The notes: generated from the sequence alone by a model not told the origin. 64,000 nt of DNA from CAWIKY01 sp963836905 (GCA_963836905.1 CAWIKY010000007.1:248001-312000), one strand, 5' to 3'. Numbered from the stretch's first letter, positions 25,643 through 36,189 are shown. Translations and numbers: made by a program.

Positions 25643-25963
25643 TCAGTGCTGGCTTTCAGGTGTTGTAACGGTCAGACCGTCCAGCTCCTTGGAGACCTGT
25701 ATCTGGCAGGAGAGACGCGAGTTTTCCTGAACGCCCTCGGCGAAATCGAGCATGGACTGCTCCATGGCTTCGCGTGAACCGGTCTTTTCCAGATAGGCGG
25801 TGTCGACATAGACATGGCAGGTCGCACACGCACAGGCACCGCCGCAGTCGGCATCAATGCCCGGCACATTGTTGCGGATTGCCGCTTCCATGACGCTTTC
25901 GCCGACCTTGGCATCGACATCGCGGCTCGTTCCGTCGTGCTCGACATACGTAATCTTGACCAT
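25643..25963 (-). CDS. [2Fe-2S] ferredoxin, P450/adrenodoxin type
   Basis: This is a 106-residue adrenodoxin-like ferredoxin. Cluster ligands are Cys40, Cys46, Cys49 (C-x5-C-x2-C in DCGGACACATCH) and Cys86 (SRLSCQ). Such proteins carry electrons from an FAD reductase to P450s or, in the Isc type, to cluster assembly. The adjacent upstream reductase argues for the P450-type role. Start ATG 25963 is chosen because upstream residues in the frame do not belong to the fold. The reductase gene ends 25 bp upstream. Confidence 0.93.
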   Translation of the reverse strand: MVKITYVEHDGTSRDVDAKVGESVMEAAIRNNVPGIDADCGGACACATCHVYVDTAYLEKTGSREAMEQSMLDFAEGVQENSRLSCQIQVSKELDGLTVTTPESQH

Positions 25964-25988
25964 CTTCCGAAGTCTCCCTGAATCTCGT

Positions 25989-27227
25989 TCAAACCGCCAT
26001 AGCGCCAGCGGCAATCTCTTTCATCGACACCGATGTATCGGTTAGCGTGTCTCGTGCAAGCGCAGCGTTTGCCGCAATCAGCTTCTTCGACGCCAGAAAC
26101 TCCGGTGGCGCGTTTACGGCATCGACCGCGCGGATGTGTCCGTCCTGCAGATAGAACACTGCAAAGCTGCGACCGGACGGGTCTCCGCGCACCACCGTTT
26201 CGTTGGTGTTCGTCGAGAGACCGGCAATCTGCAGTTTGACGTCGTACTGGTCTGACCAGAACCAGGGCGTATCCTCGCTCGGACGCGGATGACCCAGAAT
26301 GTGCGCGGCCGCAAGCTTGCCCTGCTCTATCGCATTGTGAACGCTTTCGAGCCGCGCTTCGCGCCCGTAATGCACAAGCGGGCGTTTGGTACAGTCGCCG
26401 ACGGCATAAATGTCCGGGTCGAGCGTACGCGCGTCGCGGTCCACGCGGATGCCGTTGCCGCATGCCAGACCGGCCTCGGCGGCGAGGCCCTCATTCGGGG
26501 TGATGCCAATGCCGACAAGCACCAGATCGCAGGCGATGACCTCGCCCGAGGCCAGACGCGCGCCGGTCACAGACGTCTCGCCCTCCAGTGCCGCCAGTCT
26601 GACGCCGGTGCGGACATCCACGCCATGCGACTCGTGCAGTCGGGTAAAGAACGAAGACATGACCTCGCCGGTGACACGCGCCAGCACCCGGTCGGCCATC
26701 TCCAGGATCGTCACCTCCGCGCCGAGTTCGCGCATGACGGCGGCAGCCTCAAGCCCGATATACCCGGCACCGACAATGACGATGCGGCACCTGGGCGACA
26801 TGCAGGCGCGCAAGCGCTCGACATCGGCGATGCCGCGCAGCGTCTGAACCCTGTCCAGGGTCCCGCCCTGAACCGGAAGATCACGCGGTGTCGAACCGGT
26901 CGCCAGTATGAGCTTGTCGTAAGAGAGGGCTGCGCCGCTTTGCAGATGCAGACGGCGCGATGCGCGGTCGATGCGGCTCGCCTTCATGTCGAGGATCAGC
27001 TCGACATTCTGGTCCTGGTAATACTGGAGAGGTTTGAGATACAGCCGGTCCTCGTCGATGAGGCCCTTGAGGAATGTCTTGGAGAGCGGCGGTCTTTGAT
27101 AGGGCGGCGCGTTTTCCTCGCCGACAAGCGTCAAGCCGCCCTCATAGCCGCCCAGACGCAGCGATGCGATCGCTTGCGCCCCGGCCTGACCGCCGCCGAC
27201 AACGATGATATGGCGTGGCAAAGTCAT
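25989..27227 (-). CDS. Ferredoxin reductase, putidaredoxin-reductase type
   Basis: This is a 412-residue NAD(P)H-dependent FAD enzyme. The FAD motif IIVVGGGQAGAQAIASLRLG opens the protein, and the pyridine nucleotide motif VIVGAGYIGLEAAAVMRELG lies near residue 150. GDCTKRPLVHYG is the second FAD motif near residue 285. It resembles rhodocoxin and putidaredoxin reductases, which pass electrons to [2Fe-2S] ferredoxins feeding P450s or dioxygenases. It forms an operon with the ferredoxin, and the P450 at 11226 is a likely acceptor. An in-frame ATG at 27245 is an alternative start. Confidence 0.92.
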   Translation of the reverse strand: MTLPRHIIVVGGGQAGAQAIASLRLGGYEGGLTLVGEENAPPYQRPPLSKTFLKGLIDEDRLYLKPLQYYQDQNVELILDMKASRIDRASRRLHLQSGAALSYDKLILATGSTPRDLPVQGGTLDRVQTLRGIADVERLRACMSPRCRIVIVGAGYIGLEAAAVMRELGAEVTILEMADRVLARVTGEVMSSFFTRLHESHGVDVRTGVRLAALEGETSVTGARLASGEVIACDLVLVGIGITPNEGLAAEAGLACGNGIRVDRDARTLDPDIYAVGDCTKRPLVHYGREARLESVHNAIEQGKLAAAHILGHPRPSEDTPWFWSDQYDVKLQIAGLSTNTNETVVRGDPSGRSFAVFYLQDGHIRAVDAVNAPPEFLASKKLIAANAALARDTLTDTSVSMKEIAAGAMAV

Positions 27228-27263
27228 GCGCAGGTCTTCGGGCACTGGGTCATTGGGCGATGT

Positions 27264-27279
27264 ATGACGCGTGCGTCAT
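27264..27279. promoter_or_regulatory. Perfect palindrome atgacgc-gt-gcgtcat, candidate operator
   Basis: A 7-bp-arm palindrome with a 2-base spacer lies 37 bp upstream of the ferredoxin-reductase start, in the divergent gap before tsaE. Size and symmetry fit a TetR-type dimer site. No regulator gene is adjacent. Confidence 0.45.
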
Positions 27280-27331
27280 GTTTTGCAAGACTCTTGAAGC
27301 CATAGCGGACGCACAATAGTCAGGGGATATC

Positions 27332-27799
27332 GTGACCGTCACCCACACCTGCGCCCTGCCCGACGAAGCGGCCACCCTCCGGTTCGGAGCACGTCTCGCG
27401 GCGCTGCTCCGCCGCGGTGACATGCTGGTCCTGATCGGCGATCTGGGCGCGGGAAAGACGACACTTGTGCGCGGGCTGATCCGCTCGCTGTGCGGTGACC
27501 ACACCGATGTGCCCAGCCCCACCTTCACGCTGGTCCAGACCTATGAAACCGGTATTGGCACCTTATGGCATTTCGATCTCTACCGGCTGGAATCGCCGGA
27601 TGAGGTGCGCGAACTCGGGCTTGAAGAGGCGCTGGAGGATATCTGTCTGATTGAATGGCCGGAGAAAGCGGGGCACTATCTTCCGAAGACGGGATTCGAG
27701 CTGCGTCTGACGTTCGAGGGTGAGGGCCGAAACGCCTGCCTGACAGGACACGGAACAGACGAGCAGAACAGGGTGAAGACGTATTTCGATGCCTCATGA
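27332..27799 (+). CDS. tsaE: tRNA threonylcarbamoyladenosine synthesis ATPase
   Basis: This is a 155-residue P-loop protein. Walker A GDLGAGKTTLVRGLIRSL is near residue 36. SPTFTLVQTYE and HFDLYRLESPDEVRELGLEE are TsaE signatures, followed by IEWPEKAG. It drives the TsaD-TsaB complex that makes t6A37 in tRNAs decoding ANN codons. It starts with GTG. It opens the operon tsaE-amgK-murU-addB-addA, overlapping amgK by 11 bases. Confidence 0.94.
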   Translation: MTVTHTCALPDEAATLRFGARLAALLRRGDMLVLIGDLGAGKTTLVRGLIRSLCGDHTDVPSPTFTLVQTYETGIGTLWHFDLYRLESPDEVRELGLEEALEDICLIEWPEKAGHYLPKTGFELRLTFEGEGRNACLTGHGTDEQNRVKTYFDAS

Positions 27800-28886
27800 C
27801 CGCGAGCGCGAACGTCTGCGTTTTCTTCAGCACTCGGGATGGGGCGATGCGCGTCGCTTAGCACTTGGCGAAGACGCGTCCACCCGTCGTTATGAACGTT
27901 TGATACGTGCGGATACGGGTGAACACGTTCTGCTGATGGACGCGCCGCCAAACGCCGAACCACCGTTTCTGGACGGCGAGGCCAGCCATGCAGAGCGGCT
28001 GGCCGCCGGATGGAATGCCAGCGCCCGTCTGGCGGCCTGCCGCATCGATGCGTTTGCGGGGATTGCAGGCTTTTTGCGTGACCTCGGCGTGACCGCGCCG
28101 CAGGTGCATCACAGCGATGTGGAGGCGGGGTTCGCTATCGTCGAGGATCTTGGCGACGCACTATTTGCGCGCGAGATCGAGCGCGGCGCTGACGAGGCAG
28201 TGCTTTACCGGGCGGCGGCGCAAACGCTCGGACACATTCATAACGCGCGCGCCCCGCAAATGGTCACGGGCGATGGTCATGACTGGCATATCCGGGATTA
28301 TGATGCTCTGGCGTTCCGGGTGGGCGCGGACCTCTTCCCCGAATGGTATCCAACACTCGATCCGCAGATGACCGTCAGTCCGCAGCAACGCGCCGCCTGG
28401 TCGGATATCATGGCCGGCCTCTGCGACCGGCTGGCCGGGCTGCCGCAGGTCTTGCTGATGCGGGACTATCACGCGGAAAATCTGATCTGGCTGCCAAAGC
28501 GCGACGGTATTGCCCGTGTCGGGTTGCTGGACTTTCAGGACGCTGTGAGGGGCCCGGCGGCCTGGGACCTGGTGATGTTCCTGCAGGATGCGCGACGCGA
28601 TGTCGGGCCGGAGGCCAGACGCACGGCGCTGGATGCCTGGCTGGAGACAACCGGCACGGCAGCGGCAGATATCGAGGATGACATGGCCCTTGCCGGTGCG
28701 GTCAATGCCCTGCGTATTCTCGGCATATTTGCCCGCTTGATCGCGCGCGATGGCAAGCCCCGCTATAAGGCGTTTCTGGCGCGTGAATGGGGCCACCTTC
28801 TTGGCAATCTTGAACATCCAGAGCTTGGCGACCTTCGCAAGCTGCTGGGCGATATGGTGCCGGACATTGAAAGGCGCGCGGCATGA
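27789..28886 (+). CDS. amgK: N-acetylmuramate/N-acetylglucosamine kinase
   Basis: This is a 365-residue APH-fold kinase. The N-terminal part has GEDASTRRYERLIRADTG with a nucleotide-binding loop, the middle has LLMRDYHAENLIWLP (the Brenner catalytic loop), then VGLLDFQDAVRGPAAWDLVMFLQDA with the metal aspartate. AmgK phosphorylates MurNAc at C1, giving MurNAc-1-P for MurU. The immediate coupling to a MurU-type nucleotidyltransferase (ATGA overlap) supports this over an antibiotic-resistance role. It belongs to the fosfomycin-bypassing cell-wall recycling route. Confidence 0.9.
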   Translation: MPHDRERERLRFLQHSGWGDARRLALGEDASTRRYERLIRADTGEHVLLMDAPPNAEPPFLDGEASHAERLAAGWNASARLAACRIDAFAGIAGFLRDLGVTAPQVHHSDVEAGFAIVEDLGDALFAREIERGADEAVLYRAAAQTLGHIHNARAPQMVTGDGHDWHIRDYDALAFRVGADLFPEWYPTLDPQMTVSPQQRAAWSDIMAGLCDRLAGLPQVLLMRDYHAENLIWLPKRDGIARVGLLDFQDAVRGPAAWDLVMFLQDARRDVGPEARRTALDAWLETTGTAAADIEDDMALAGAVNALRILGIFARLIARDGKPRYKAFLAREWGHLLGNLEHPELGDLRKLLGDMVPDIERRAA

Positions 28887-29614
28887 GCGCCGCCCCGGTT
28901 CAGTCCGCCATGCTGATGGCCGCAGGATTCGGAACCCGGATGCGGCCGCTGACGAATGACCGGCCCAAGCCGCTGATCGAGGTCGCCGGGCGCACGCTGA
29001 TCGACCGGCTTCTGGATGAGCTGGTGGCCGCCGGAATCGGCCGGGCCGTGGTCAATGTGCATTATCTGGCCGACATGCTGGAAACCCACGTCCTTCAGCG
29101 CCGCGACATCGAGATTGCGATTTCCGATGAGCGCGGCGAGCTTATGGATACCGGCGGCGGTGTCGTGCAGGCTTTGCCTTTGCTGGGCGATCTACCGTTT
29201 CTGGTCGTCAATACAGACGCCTTCTGGACGGGCGCAGACCATAGCCCGATCCTCGATCTGATCGAGGGGTTCGACCTTAAGCGAATGGATGAGCGACTGC
29301 TTCTGGCGCGGCGGGACCGCTCGACCGGTTTTGACGGTAAGGGTGATTTCCGGCTGGACCCTGACGGTGTTCTGGACCGGCCCGAACGCGGCGAGGAAAC
29401 TCCTTATGCTTATGCCGGGGTCAGGATCGTCTCGCCGCAGGTCTATAGGGGGCACGCAGCGACACCGTTTTCGGCAAACGAGATTTGGAGCCAGAGCCTC
29501 GCGGCGGGACGGCTTCACGGCATGGTGCTGGACGGCGACTGGCTGCATGTCGGAGACCCACAAGCCCGCAGCGATGCCGAGCGGCATGTGCTGAGGTTGA
29601 AGAGCGAAACATGA
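28883..29614 (+). CDS. murU: N-acetylmuramate-1-phosphate uridylyltransferase
   Basis: This is a 243-residue nucleotidyltransferase. AMLMAAGFGTRMRPLTNDRPKP is the nucleotide-binding N-terminus, followed by EVAGRTLIDRLLDEL and MDTGGGVVQALPLLG. With AmgK it converts recycled MurNAc to UDP-MurNAc, bypassing MurA/MurB. It overlaps amgK by four bases and the apparent addB start by four bases. Confidence 0.9.
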   Translation: MSAAPVQSAMLMAAGFGTRMRPLTNDRPKPLIEVAGRTLIDRLLDELVAAGIGRAVVNVHYLADMLETHVLQRRDIEIAISDERGELMDTGGGVVQALPLLGDLPFLVVNTDAFWTGADHSPILDLIEGFDLKRMDERLLLARRDRSTGFDGKGDFRLDPDGVLDRPERGEETPYAYAGVRIVSPQVYRGHAATPFSANEIWSQSLAAGRLHGMVLDGDWLHVGDPQARSDAERHVLRLKSET

Positions 29615-32600
29615 CGCAGGCCCTTTTCAGCCGCGGGCAGCCCGAAGCTTTTTACCCTTCCCGCAGGCGCAGACCTTCTGGATGTTCTGTCCTCGACGCT
29701 TGTCGAAACGCTCAAGGTGCGTGACCGACCGGACGCATTGGCCGAAACGCTCATCTATGTGCCCAACCGTCGGTCGGCGCGGCGGCTGGCGGCCTGTCTG
29801 TTTCAGAAGCTGGGCGGGGGGAGTTTCATTCCGCCCGACATTCGCCCGCTTGGGGATGTGGTGGATACCGACACACTCGGCGCAAGCGATCTGGCGTTCG
29901 GGGACGGCTTGCCGGAGGTCTCCGACGGTCACCGCCTCGGCGTTCTGACGCGGTTGATCCTTGCTTGGCAAAACAAAACCGGCGCGGAAACCTCCATGGT
30001 GAATGCCCTGCGCGCGGCGCAGGAGCTGGCCGGTCTGCTGGATCAGGCGGCACTTGTCGGCGATGTCGACTGGCATAAGCTTGGCGATCTGGCGGGAGCC
30101 AACGAGCTTGCGCAGCACTGGCAGTCGTCCATCGACTTTCTGAAGATCGTCACGGAGGCCTGGCCGGATTATCTGGCCGATAACGGGCTGGCCGAACCGG
30201 CGCGCCAACGGGTCGAGATTGCGAGGACCATTGCCGCGCGCTGGGAGGCGAACCCGCCGGACCATCCTGTGATCATCGCCGGGTCGACGGGGACCACGCC
30301 TGCCTCGCGCCTTCTGATGGAGGCAATCGCAAAGCTTCCCAAAGGCCTGATCCTGTTCGAGGGGCTGGAACGCGACGCGCAGGCGCAGGCCTGGGAGGCG
30401 ATCCGGCAGACGCCGAGCCATCCGCAATTTGCCTTTGCCGGAACGCTGGATGCGATGGGCCTGTCACCGGAGGCCGTCGCTTCATGGCCCGGTTATGCCG
30501 AGACCGACAAGCAAACCTCCCGGCGCAAACTGATCGAGGAAGCGCTCGCCCCGGCGGAAACGACCGATGACTGGCTGCGCCGCCTGAAAATGCGCGCCGA
30601 CCCGCAAAGCCCGGAAGAACTGACCCGGCAAGCTCTGGAAAACGTTTTTGTCATCGAGGCCGAGAACGAGGCCGAAGAAGCCTTTGCGATTGCCCTGAAA
30701 TTGCGTGAAACGCTCGAGACGCCGGACAAGACCGCTGCGCTCGTCACGGCGGATGCCGGGCTGGCGAAACGCGTCAGCGCCAGTCTGCGACGCTGGGAGA
30801 TCGATGCACCGACCTCTGCGGGCCGGTTCCTGACCGAGACCCGCGCTGGCAGCTTCCTGTTTCTGGCAGCGGGATGGATGCTCGATCCGGGCGATCCGGT
30901 ACTTCTGTGCGCCCTGCTCAAGCACGAGGTCATGACGCAAGAGGACACCGCCGTCTTCACGCAGGCAGACATCTCGCAATTTGAACGGACGCAATTGCGG
31001 GGGCCGAGGCTGTGGCACGGTCTGGACAGCCTGCAGCGCTACATTGCGGACGAGGGACGTGTCCGCCGGTTCTACAGGGCAGATGAGGCGTCTGCGCGTA
31101 TCGTCTCATGGCTGCAGACCGTGCATGCGCCGTGCGTTGAGCCGCTCGCCGGACCGCTTTCCGGCGAAGCGTTCGCCGGTCTGCTGGCAGGGCTTCTGCA
31201 AAGGCTGAGCGATGGCGAAGCGCCAAGCGACGCCGCGCGCATCTGGGCGGACAAGGACGGTGCGGCGATTGCAGGCCTTCTGGAAACGCTCGCCGATACG
31301 GGTCATGCGCTCGGGGAGGAGCCCGGGGAAACCCATCTGGCCATACTTGAAGCGCTGGCGGACGGAGATCTGGTGGCAAACGAGACGGCGGGCCATCCAC
31401 GCATAGCCATTCTCGGCCCGCTGGAAGCACGTCTACAGTCGGCTGACCTGGTCATACTGGGTGGTCTGAACGAGGGAAGCTGGCCGGGACGCAGCGGCGG
31501 CGATGCGTTCCTGCCGCGCCATTTCCGGTCCCGTATCGGCCTGCCCGACCCTGAAGCCCGAGTCGGTCTTGCCGCGCATGACTTTGCCCAGCTGGCAGGC
31601 AGCGGCGAGGTGATTCTGTCGCGATCCAAACGCCTGTCTGACAAGCCGTCCGTGGCCTCGCGCTGGCTCTGGCGCCTGCGTATTCTGGCGAGCGGCGCCG
31701 TGGGTAGCATGGCCGCAGCAGACGAGCTTCTTGCCCTGCCCGCATCGACGGATCCGCTGCTTCTGGCGCGGTCCTTTCATGCCGAAAGGCAGACGATACA
31801 GGTGAGAAGCCCGGAGCCGCGACCACCGAAAGAGGCGCGCAAGCGGGACTTTTCGGTCACGCAGGTCGGCGCGATGATCCGCGATCCCTATAGCGTCTAT
31901 GCCGGCAAGATACTTGAGCTGGAAACGTTCGACCCGCTCGATGCCGAGATCGGACCGCCGCAACTGGGAACAGCCGTCCACAAGGGTCTGGAGCTTTTCG
32001 AGGCCGATATCCGGAACGAAAACAAGAACACTGCAGCCAATCTCGTCGGGTTGATCGAGACGGTGCTGAAGGCAGCCGGTCTCTCCGAGCTGCAGATACG
32101 CAAACGTCATGAGCTCTATCTGGCGGCGGCGCAGACTTATCTCGACTGGCGCCTGCCACGACTGGCGGACTACCCGCACGCCGTCATCGAGAAGAAGGTG
32201 TCGCAAATCTACAACAAGGACGGCGTCGAGATTGCGCTGAAGGGCACGCCCGATCTGGTCGAGGTCGCGAAGGATGGCAGCTTCACCGTGCTCGATTTCA
32301 AGACCGGCGCGCCCAAGTCGCAGAAACAGGTCTCGTCCGGGCTGGAACCGCAATTACCGTTGCTCGCGGCGCTCATCAAACAAGACAACACGGACTATGC
32401 AAAGGCGCAAAAACCGGCCGATCTCCTGTATTTCCGGTTCGGCTCGAATGCGAAAGCCAGCAGCGTTGCCGATGACGACCCGGCAGCGCTGGGGGAGCGC
32501 GAATTGCAGCGGTTTCTGGCCTACGTCGCCAAGTATGTGAACGATCCGAAGACAGCCTATCTCTCGCGGCCACGGGTCTACAGCGTGACCGATTACGGCG

Positions 32601-32647
32601 AATACGACCGGCTTGCCCGGGTCGAAGAATGGCGGCCCGCGGACTGA
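29611..32647 (+). CDS. addB: Double-strand break repair protein AddB, N-terminal frameshift
   Basis: About 1,010 codons encode the inactivated-helicase/nuclease subunit of AddAB. IYVPNRRSARRLAACLF lies near the N-terminus, LILGGLNEGSWPGRSGGDAFL in the middle, and VLDFKTGAPKSQKQ is the C-terminal PD-(D/E)xK nuclease motif. The expected start is ATG 29611 in an ATGA overlap with murU, giving TQALFSRGQPEAF. The continuation TLPAGADLLDVLSSTLVETL is in the +1 frame. One T too many in the five-T run (29649-29653) explains it. Without repair, the only in-frame start is GTG 29717, which drops the first beta strand. AddAB resects broken ends for RecA loading. Confidence 0.88.
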
Positions 32648-35600
32648 TGACAGATCACCAACCTGACCGCCCGGACGGCTATGAGGACGCTGTTTCCGCC
32701 CAGAAACAGGCTGCGCTGCCGGACATCTCCGCCTGGGTCTCGGCCAATGCCGGGTCCGGCAAGACGAAAGTGCTGATCGACCGTGTCGCCCGCCTGCTTT
32801 TAAAGGGCGCGAACCCGGATGCGATCCTCTGCGTCACCTACACCAAGGCGGCGGCCAGCGAGATGCAAAAACGCCTGTTCGAACGGCTGGGCGAATGGTC
32901 GGTCATGGCCGACCGTGATCTGAACAGGGATTTGACCGCGCTTCAGGGCCGCGACGAGACCGACTATGACGCCGCTGATCTCGGGCGCGCGAGAACGCTC
33001 TTTGCACGCGCGCTGGAAACGCCCGGCGGACTGCGCATCGAGACGATCCACGCCTTTTGCGGACGCGTCCTGAAGCGCTTTCCACTCGAAGCCGGCGTGC
33101 CGCCGGGGTTTCGGGAACTCGACGAGACTGAAAGCGACCGGCTGCAGGCCGAGGCCATCGATACGGGTCTTGCCAAGGGTTTGCGTGACCACGCGTATGA
33201 GGCCGCGTTCGACCGGGTCTGCGCAGCGATGGGCGGGCTCGGCATTGATGAGGCGTTCAACATCGTTCTGGCCGACCGCAGCAAGCTGGCCAGGTTCCTG
33301 CACTATGCGCCGGATGCCCACAGCGCCAGAACCGCCATCCTGAAAGCGCTCGACGCACCCGATAAAAGCCTGGCCGACCTGCTGGACGGCATGACGGGGT
33401 CCGGTCTGCCACTGGCGGAGATACGCGCAGCCGTCGCGAAGCTGGGCGGTGCGGACAAGCCGTCCGACATGAAACTTGAGGCGGCGCTGCGGGCGGTTCT
33501 TGAAACTCAGGACACCGCCAAACGCTGGGACATTTACAGCGGTATCTTCTTCACCGGCGGCGGAGACTGGCGCAAGGCCAACCCCTACACCAAGGCTTAT
33601 CAGGGCTCGGTTGTGTCCGATCTCTTCTGCATGAAACCTTCCGAGGGGGAGGATACCGGACGCGAAGTCTCGCGCATACAGATCCTCTATGAACAGCTTT
33701 TGTCGCTGACCCTGGTCGAGCGCACGCTGGACCTGGTTGCGCTCGCACGGCCGATTGTTGCCGAACACGCCGTTCTGAAACAGCGCCTTGGCGGGCTGGA
33801 TTTCGACGATCTGATCCTGAAGACGGCCGATCTTGTGACCCGTCCGGGGCTCGCCGAATGGGTGCTCTACAAGCTCGATGGCGGTCTCTCGCATGTGCTG
33901 CTGGACGAAGCGCAGGATACCAGCCCCGACCAGTGGCGTATCCTGAATGCGCTGACTGACGAGTTCTTCGACGGCAAAGGCGCAAGCGAGTTCTTGCGGA
34001 CGCGGTTCGTCGTCGGCGACAAGAAGCAGTCGATCTACTCCTTTCAGGGCGCGGACCCGGAGCGCTTCATCTCGGAGCGCCAGCTCTTTGCCGCGATGTC
34101 GGACCGCCCTGATATCCGCCTGCCTGAAATGGAAATGTCGTTCCGGTCTGTTCCGCAGGTCCTGACATATGTCGACGCCGTCTTTGCCGCCGACCGGTTC
34201 GATACCGCGACCGCGCCGTTTTCGGTCAACCCGCCGGACGAGGCCGACATCACCCGCCACACCTCGTTCAGAGGCACGCATGCCGGTTGCGTCGAGATCT
34301 GGCCGATCACGCAGGCCGAAGAGGCCGGTGAGAACGAGGTGCCCGAACTTCCGCCGGTCGATATGGAACTGCCCGGCAATGTGAAGATCACGCTGGCCGG
34401 GGAGATCGCCGCCAAGGTCGAGGCGCTGCTGGCGGGGGAGGATGGCGGAATCTGCGCACGCATTGACGGGCAGGAGACGGTCAGGACACCCGTCGCTGGC
34501 GACATTCTCATTCTCGTGCCGACCCGCAACCAGATGTTCTATCCGGTCATCGACGCGCTCAAGAAGGCGGCCATTCCGGTCGCCGGTGCGGACCGGTTTG
34601 ACCTTCTGGCAACAGCGGCGGTTCAGGACCTCCTGAACCTCATCCGCTTCGTTCTGCTGCCGGAAGACGATCTGGTGCTTGCCGAGATCATTCGCGGGCC
34701 GTTCGCCAACCTGCTGGATGACGATAATCATCTCTTCCCGCTGGCCTACGGGCGCGGCGAGGACAGCCTCTGGTCGCGGCTGCAAGCCTCCGATGTTCCG
34801 GAGCACCTCAAGCTGACCGCGTTTCTTCAAGGCTGTCTGCGCGCCGCCAACCGGTCGGCCTATGATTTCCTGTCCGGTGTGCTGGAAACGCTTGATGAGG
34901 ACCGCCTGACCGGCTGGGAAGCCCTTTTTGCGCGGTTCGGCCCTTCGGTGCGTGACCCGGTCGAAACGCTGATGTCAAAAGCGCTTGAGGCGCGGGGGCA
35001 GCTCGGCGCATCGTTGCAGAGCTTCCTGCATGCGCTGGAACAGGCCGGAGGCGAGGTCAAGCGCGAGCTTTCGGGCGATACCGGTCAGGTCCGCGTGATG
35101 ACGGTGCATGGTGCCAAAGGGCTTGAGGCGCCGATCGTGATCCTGCCGGAAACAACGAAAGACCCGACCAAGGGGCACAGCAAGGTCTTCCCCTATGACG
35201 AGGAGGGTACGCCGGTCTGGCTGAAGACCAAAGGCGATGACAGCCAGCGTGCTTCGGCGCTTCGGGAGCTGGAAGACAAACGCATACAGGCGGAAAAACG
35301 TCGCCAGCTTTATGTAGCGCTGACACGGGCCAAGGACCGGCTCATCATCTGCGGCACGTTTGCGGGCAGGTCCGGAGAGGACGCGACAGGCTATCCGGAT
35401 GGGAGCTGGTATAAATATTGCCTCGAGGGGATGGCAGCCCTCTGCCCCGATGCCGACTTCTCCGACACGGTGCGCTTTGGCGAGCCCCCCGCTTTGCCGG
35501 AGGCCGCGAGGCTTGCGGACGGGAGCGATAGCAAGGCAGCGGCAAAGCCGGTTTGGTTGCGCGCCCCTGCGCCCCGCGAATCGGGAAAAGCGGTCCTGCG

Positions 35601-36189
35601 ATCTCCGTCGCAGCTGCTTGCCGGGGACGCACCCGTCATTCCCCCGTTCGGAGACGGCTATAAGGAGCGGTTCCGACGTGGACGGCTCATCCACACACTG
35701 CTTCAGGTTCTGCCGGGTATCGTGCCCGACGCCCGCAGAGCCCATGCGAATGCCTGGCTCGAGAAGACGCTTGGCGGGGAGGAGGCAGACCTCGCCGCAA
35801 GCATTCTGAAGGATGTTTTCGGCGTTCTGGACGATCCGGTGTTTGCAAACGTTTTCGGGCCGGGAAGCCGCGCGGAAGTGCCGGTTGTCGGTACAGGCGC
35901 ACACCTGCCGAAGGGCATGATCCTGAATGGCCGGGTCGACCGGCTCGTCATTACGCCGGAAGAGTTTCTGATCGTCGATTACAAGACGGACCGCCCCCCG
36001 CCAGCAAGCGAAGACGATGTGGCCAGCGCCTATCTGGTGCAAATGGCCGCCTATGGCGACGTGCTCGCCAGCGCCTGGCCGGACCGCGAGATCAAATGCG
36101 CACTGATCTGGACTGATGGCCCGCATCTGATGACGCTATCGGAGTCACGTTTGAGAGAGGTGCTTGCGAAGGCCGGGAAACACCTTTGA
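32647..36189 (+). CDS. addA: Double-strand break repair helicase AddA
   Basis: This is a 1,180-residue UvrD-type helicase-nuclease. Walker A SANAGSGKTKVLIDRVA is at residues 32-48. LDEAQDTSPDQWRIL is motif II, GDKKQSIYSFQGADP motif III, VMTVHGAKGLEAPIVILP motif V, and LYVALTRAKDRLIICG motif VI. The C-terminus contains the RecB-like nuclease motif LIVDYKTDRPPP. Start ATG 32647 overlaps the addB stop by one base (TGATG), preferred over ATG 32629. Confidence 0.96.
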   Translation: MTDHQPDRPDGYEDAVSAQKQAALPDISAWVSANAGSGKTKVLIDRVARLLLKGANPDAILCVTYTKAAASEMQKRLFERLGEWSVMADRDLNRDLTALQGRDETDYDAADLGRARTLFARALETPGGLRIETIHAFCGRVLKRFPLEAGVPPGFRELDETESDRLQAEAIDTGLAKGLRDHAYEAAFDRVCAAMGGLGIDEAFNIVLADRSKLARFLHYAPDAHSARTAILKALDAPDKSLADLLDGMTGSGLPLAEIRAAVAKLGGADKPSDMKLEAALRAVLETQDTAKRWDIYSGIFFTGGGDWRKANPYTKAYQGSVVSDLFCMKPSEGEDTGREVSRIQILYEQLLSLTLVERTLDLVALARPIVAEHAVLKQRLGGLDFDDLILKTADLVTRPGLAEWVLYKLDGGLSHVLLDEAQDTSPDQWRILNALTDEFFDGKGASEFLRTRFVVGDKKQSIYSFQGADPERFISERQLFAAMSDRPDIRLPEMEMSFRSVPQVLTYVDAVFAADRFDTATAPFSVNPPDEADITRHTSFRGTHAGCVEIWPITQAEEAGENEVPELPPVDMELPGNVKITLAGEIAAKVEALLAGEDGGICARIDGQETVRTPVAGDILILVPTRNQMFYPVIDALKKAAIPVAGADRFDLLATAAVQDLLNLIRFVLLPEDDLVLAEIIRGPFANLLDDDNHLFPLAYGRGEDSLWSRLQASDVPEHLKLTAFLQGCLRAANRSAYDFLSGVLETLDEDRLTGWEALFARFGPSVRDPVETLMSKALEARGQLGASLQSFLHALEQAGGEVKRELSGDTGQVRVMTVHGAKGLEAPIVILPETTKDPTKGHSKVFPYDEEGTPVWLKTKGDDSQRASALRELEDKRIQAEKRRQLYVALTRAKDRLIICGTFAGRSGEDATGYPDGSWYKYCLEGMAALCPDADFSDTVRFGEPPALPEAARLADGSDSKAAAKPVWLRAPAPRESGKAVLRSPSQLLAGDAPVIPPFGDGYKERFRRGRLIHTLLQVLPGIVPDARRAHANAWLEKTLGGEEADLAASILKDVFGVLDDPVFANVFGPGSRAEVPVVGTGAHLPKGMILNGRVDRLVITPEEFLIVDYKTDRPPPASEDDVASAYLVQMAAYGDVLASAWPDREIKCALIWTDGPHLMTLSESRLREVLAKAGKHL

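Noticed and set aside
32800..34830. Very long minus-strand frame (676 codons) opposite addA
   Set aside because: It is the complement of a well-conserved helicase gene and has no recognisable domain.
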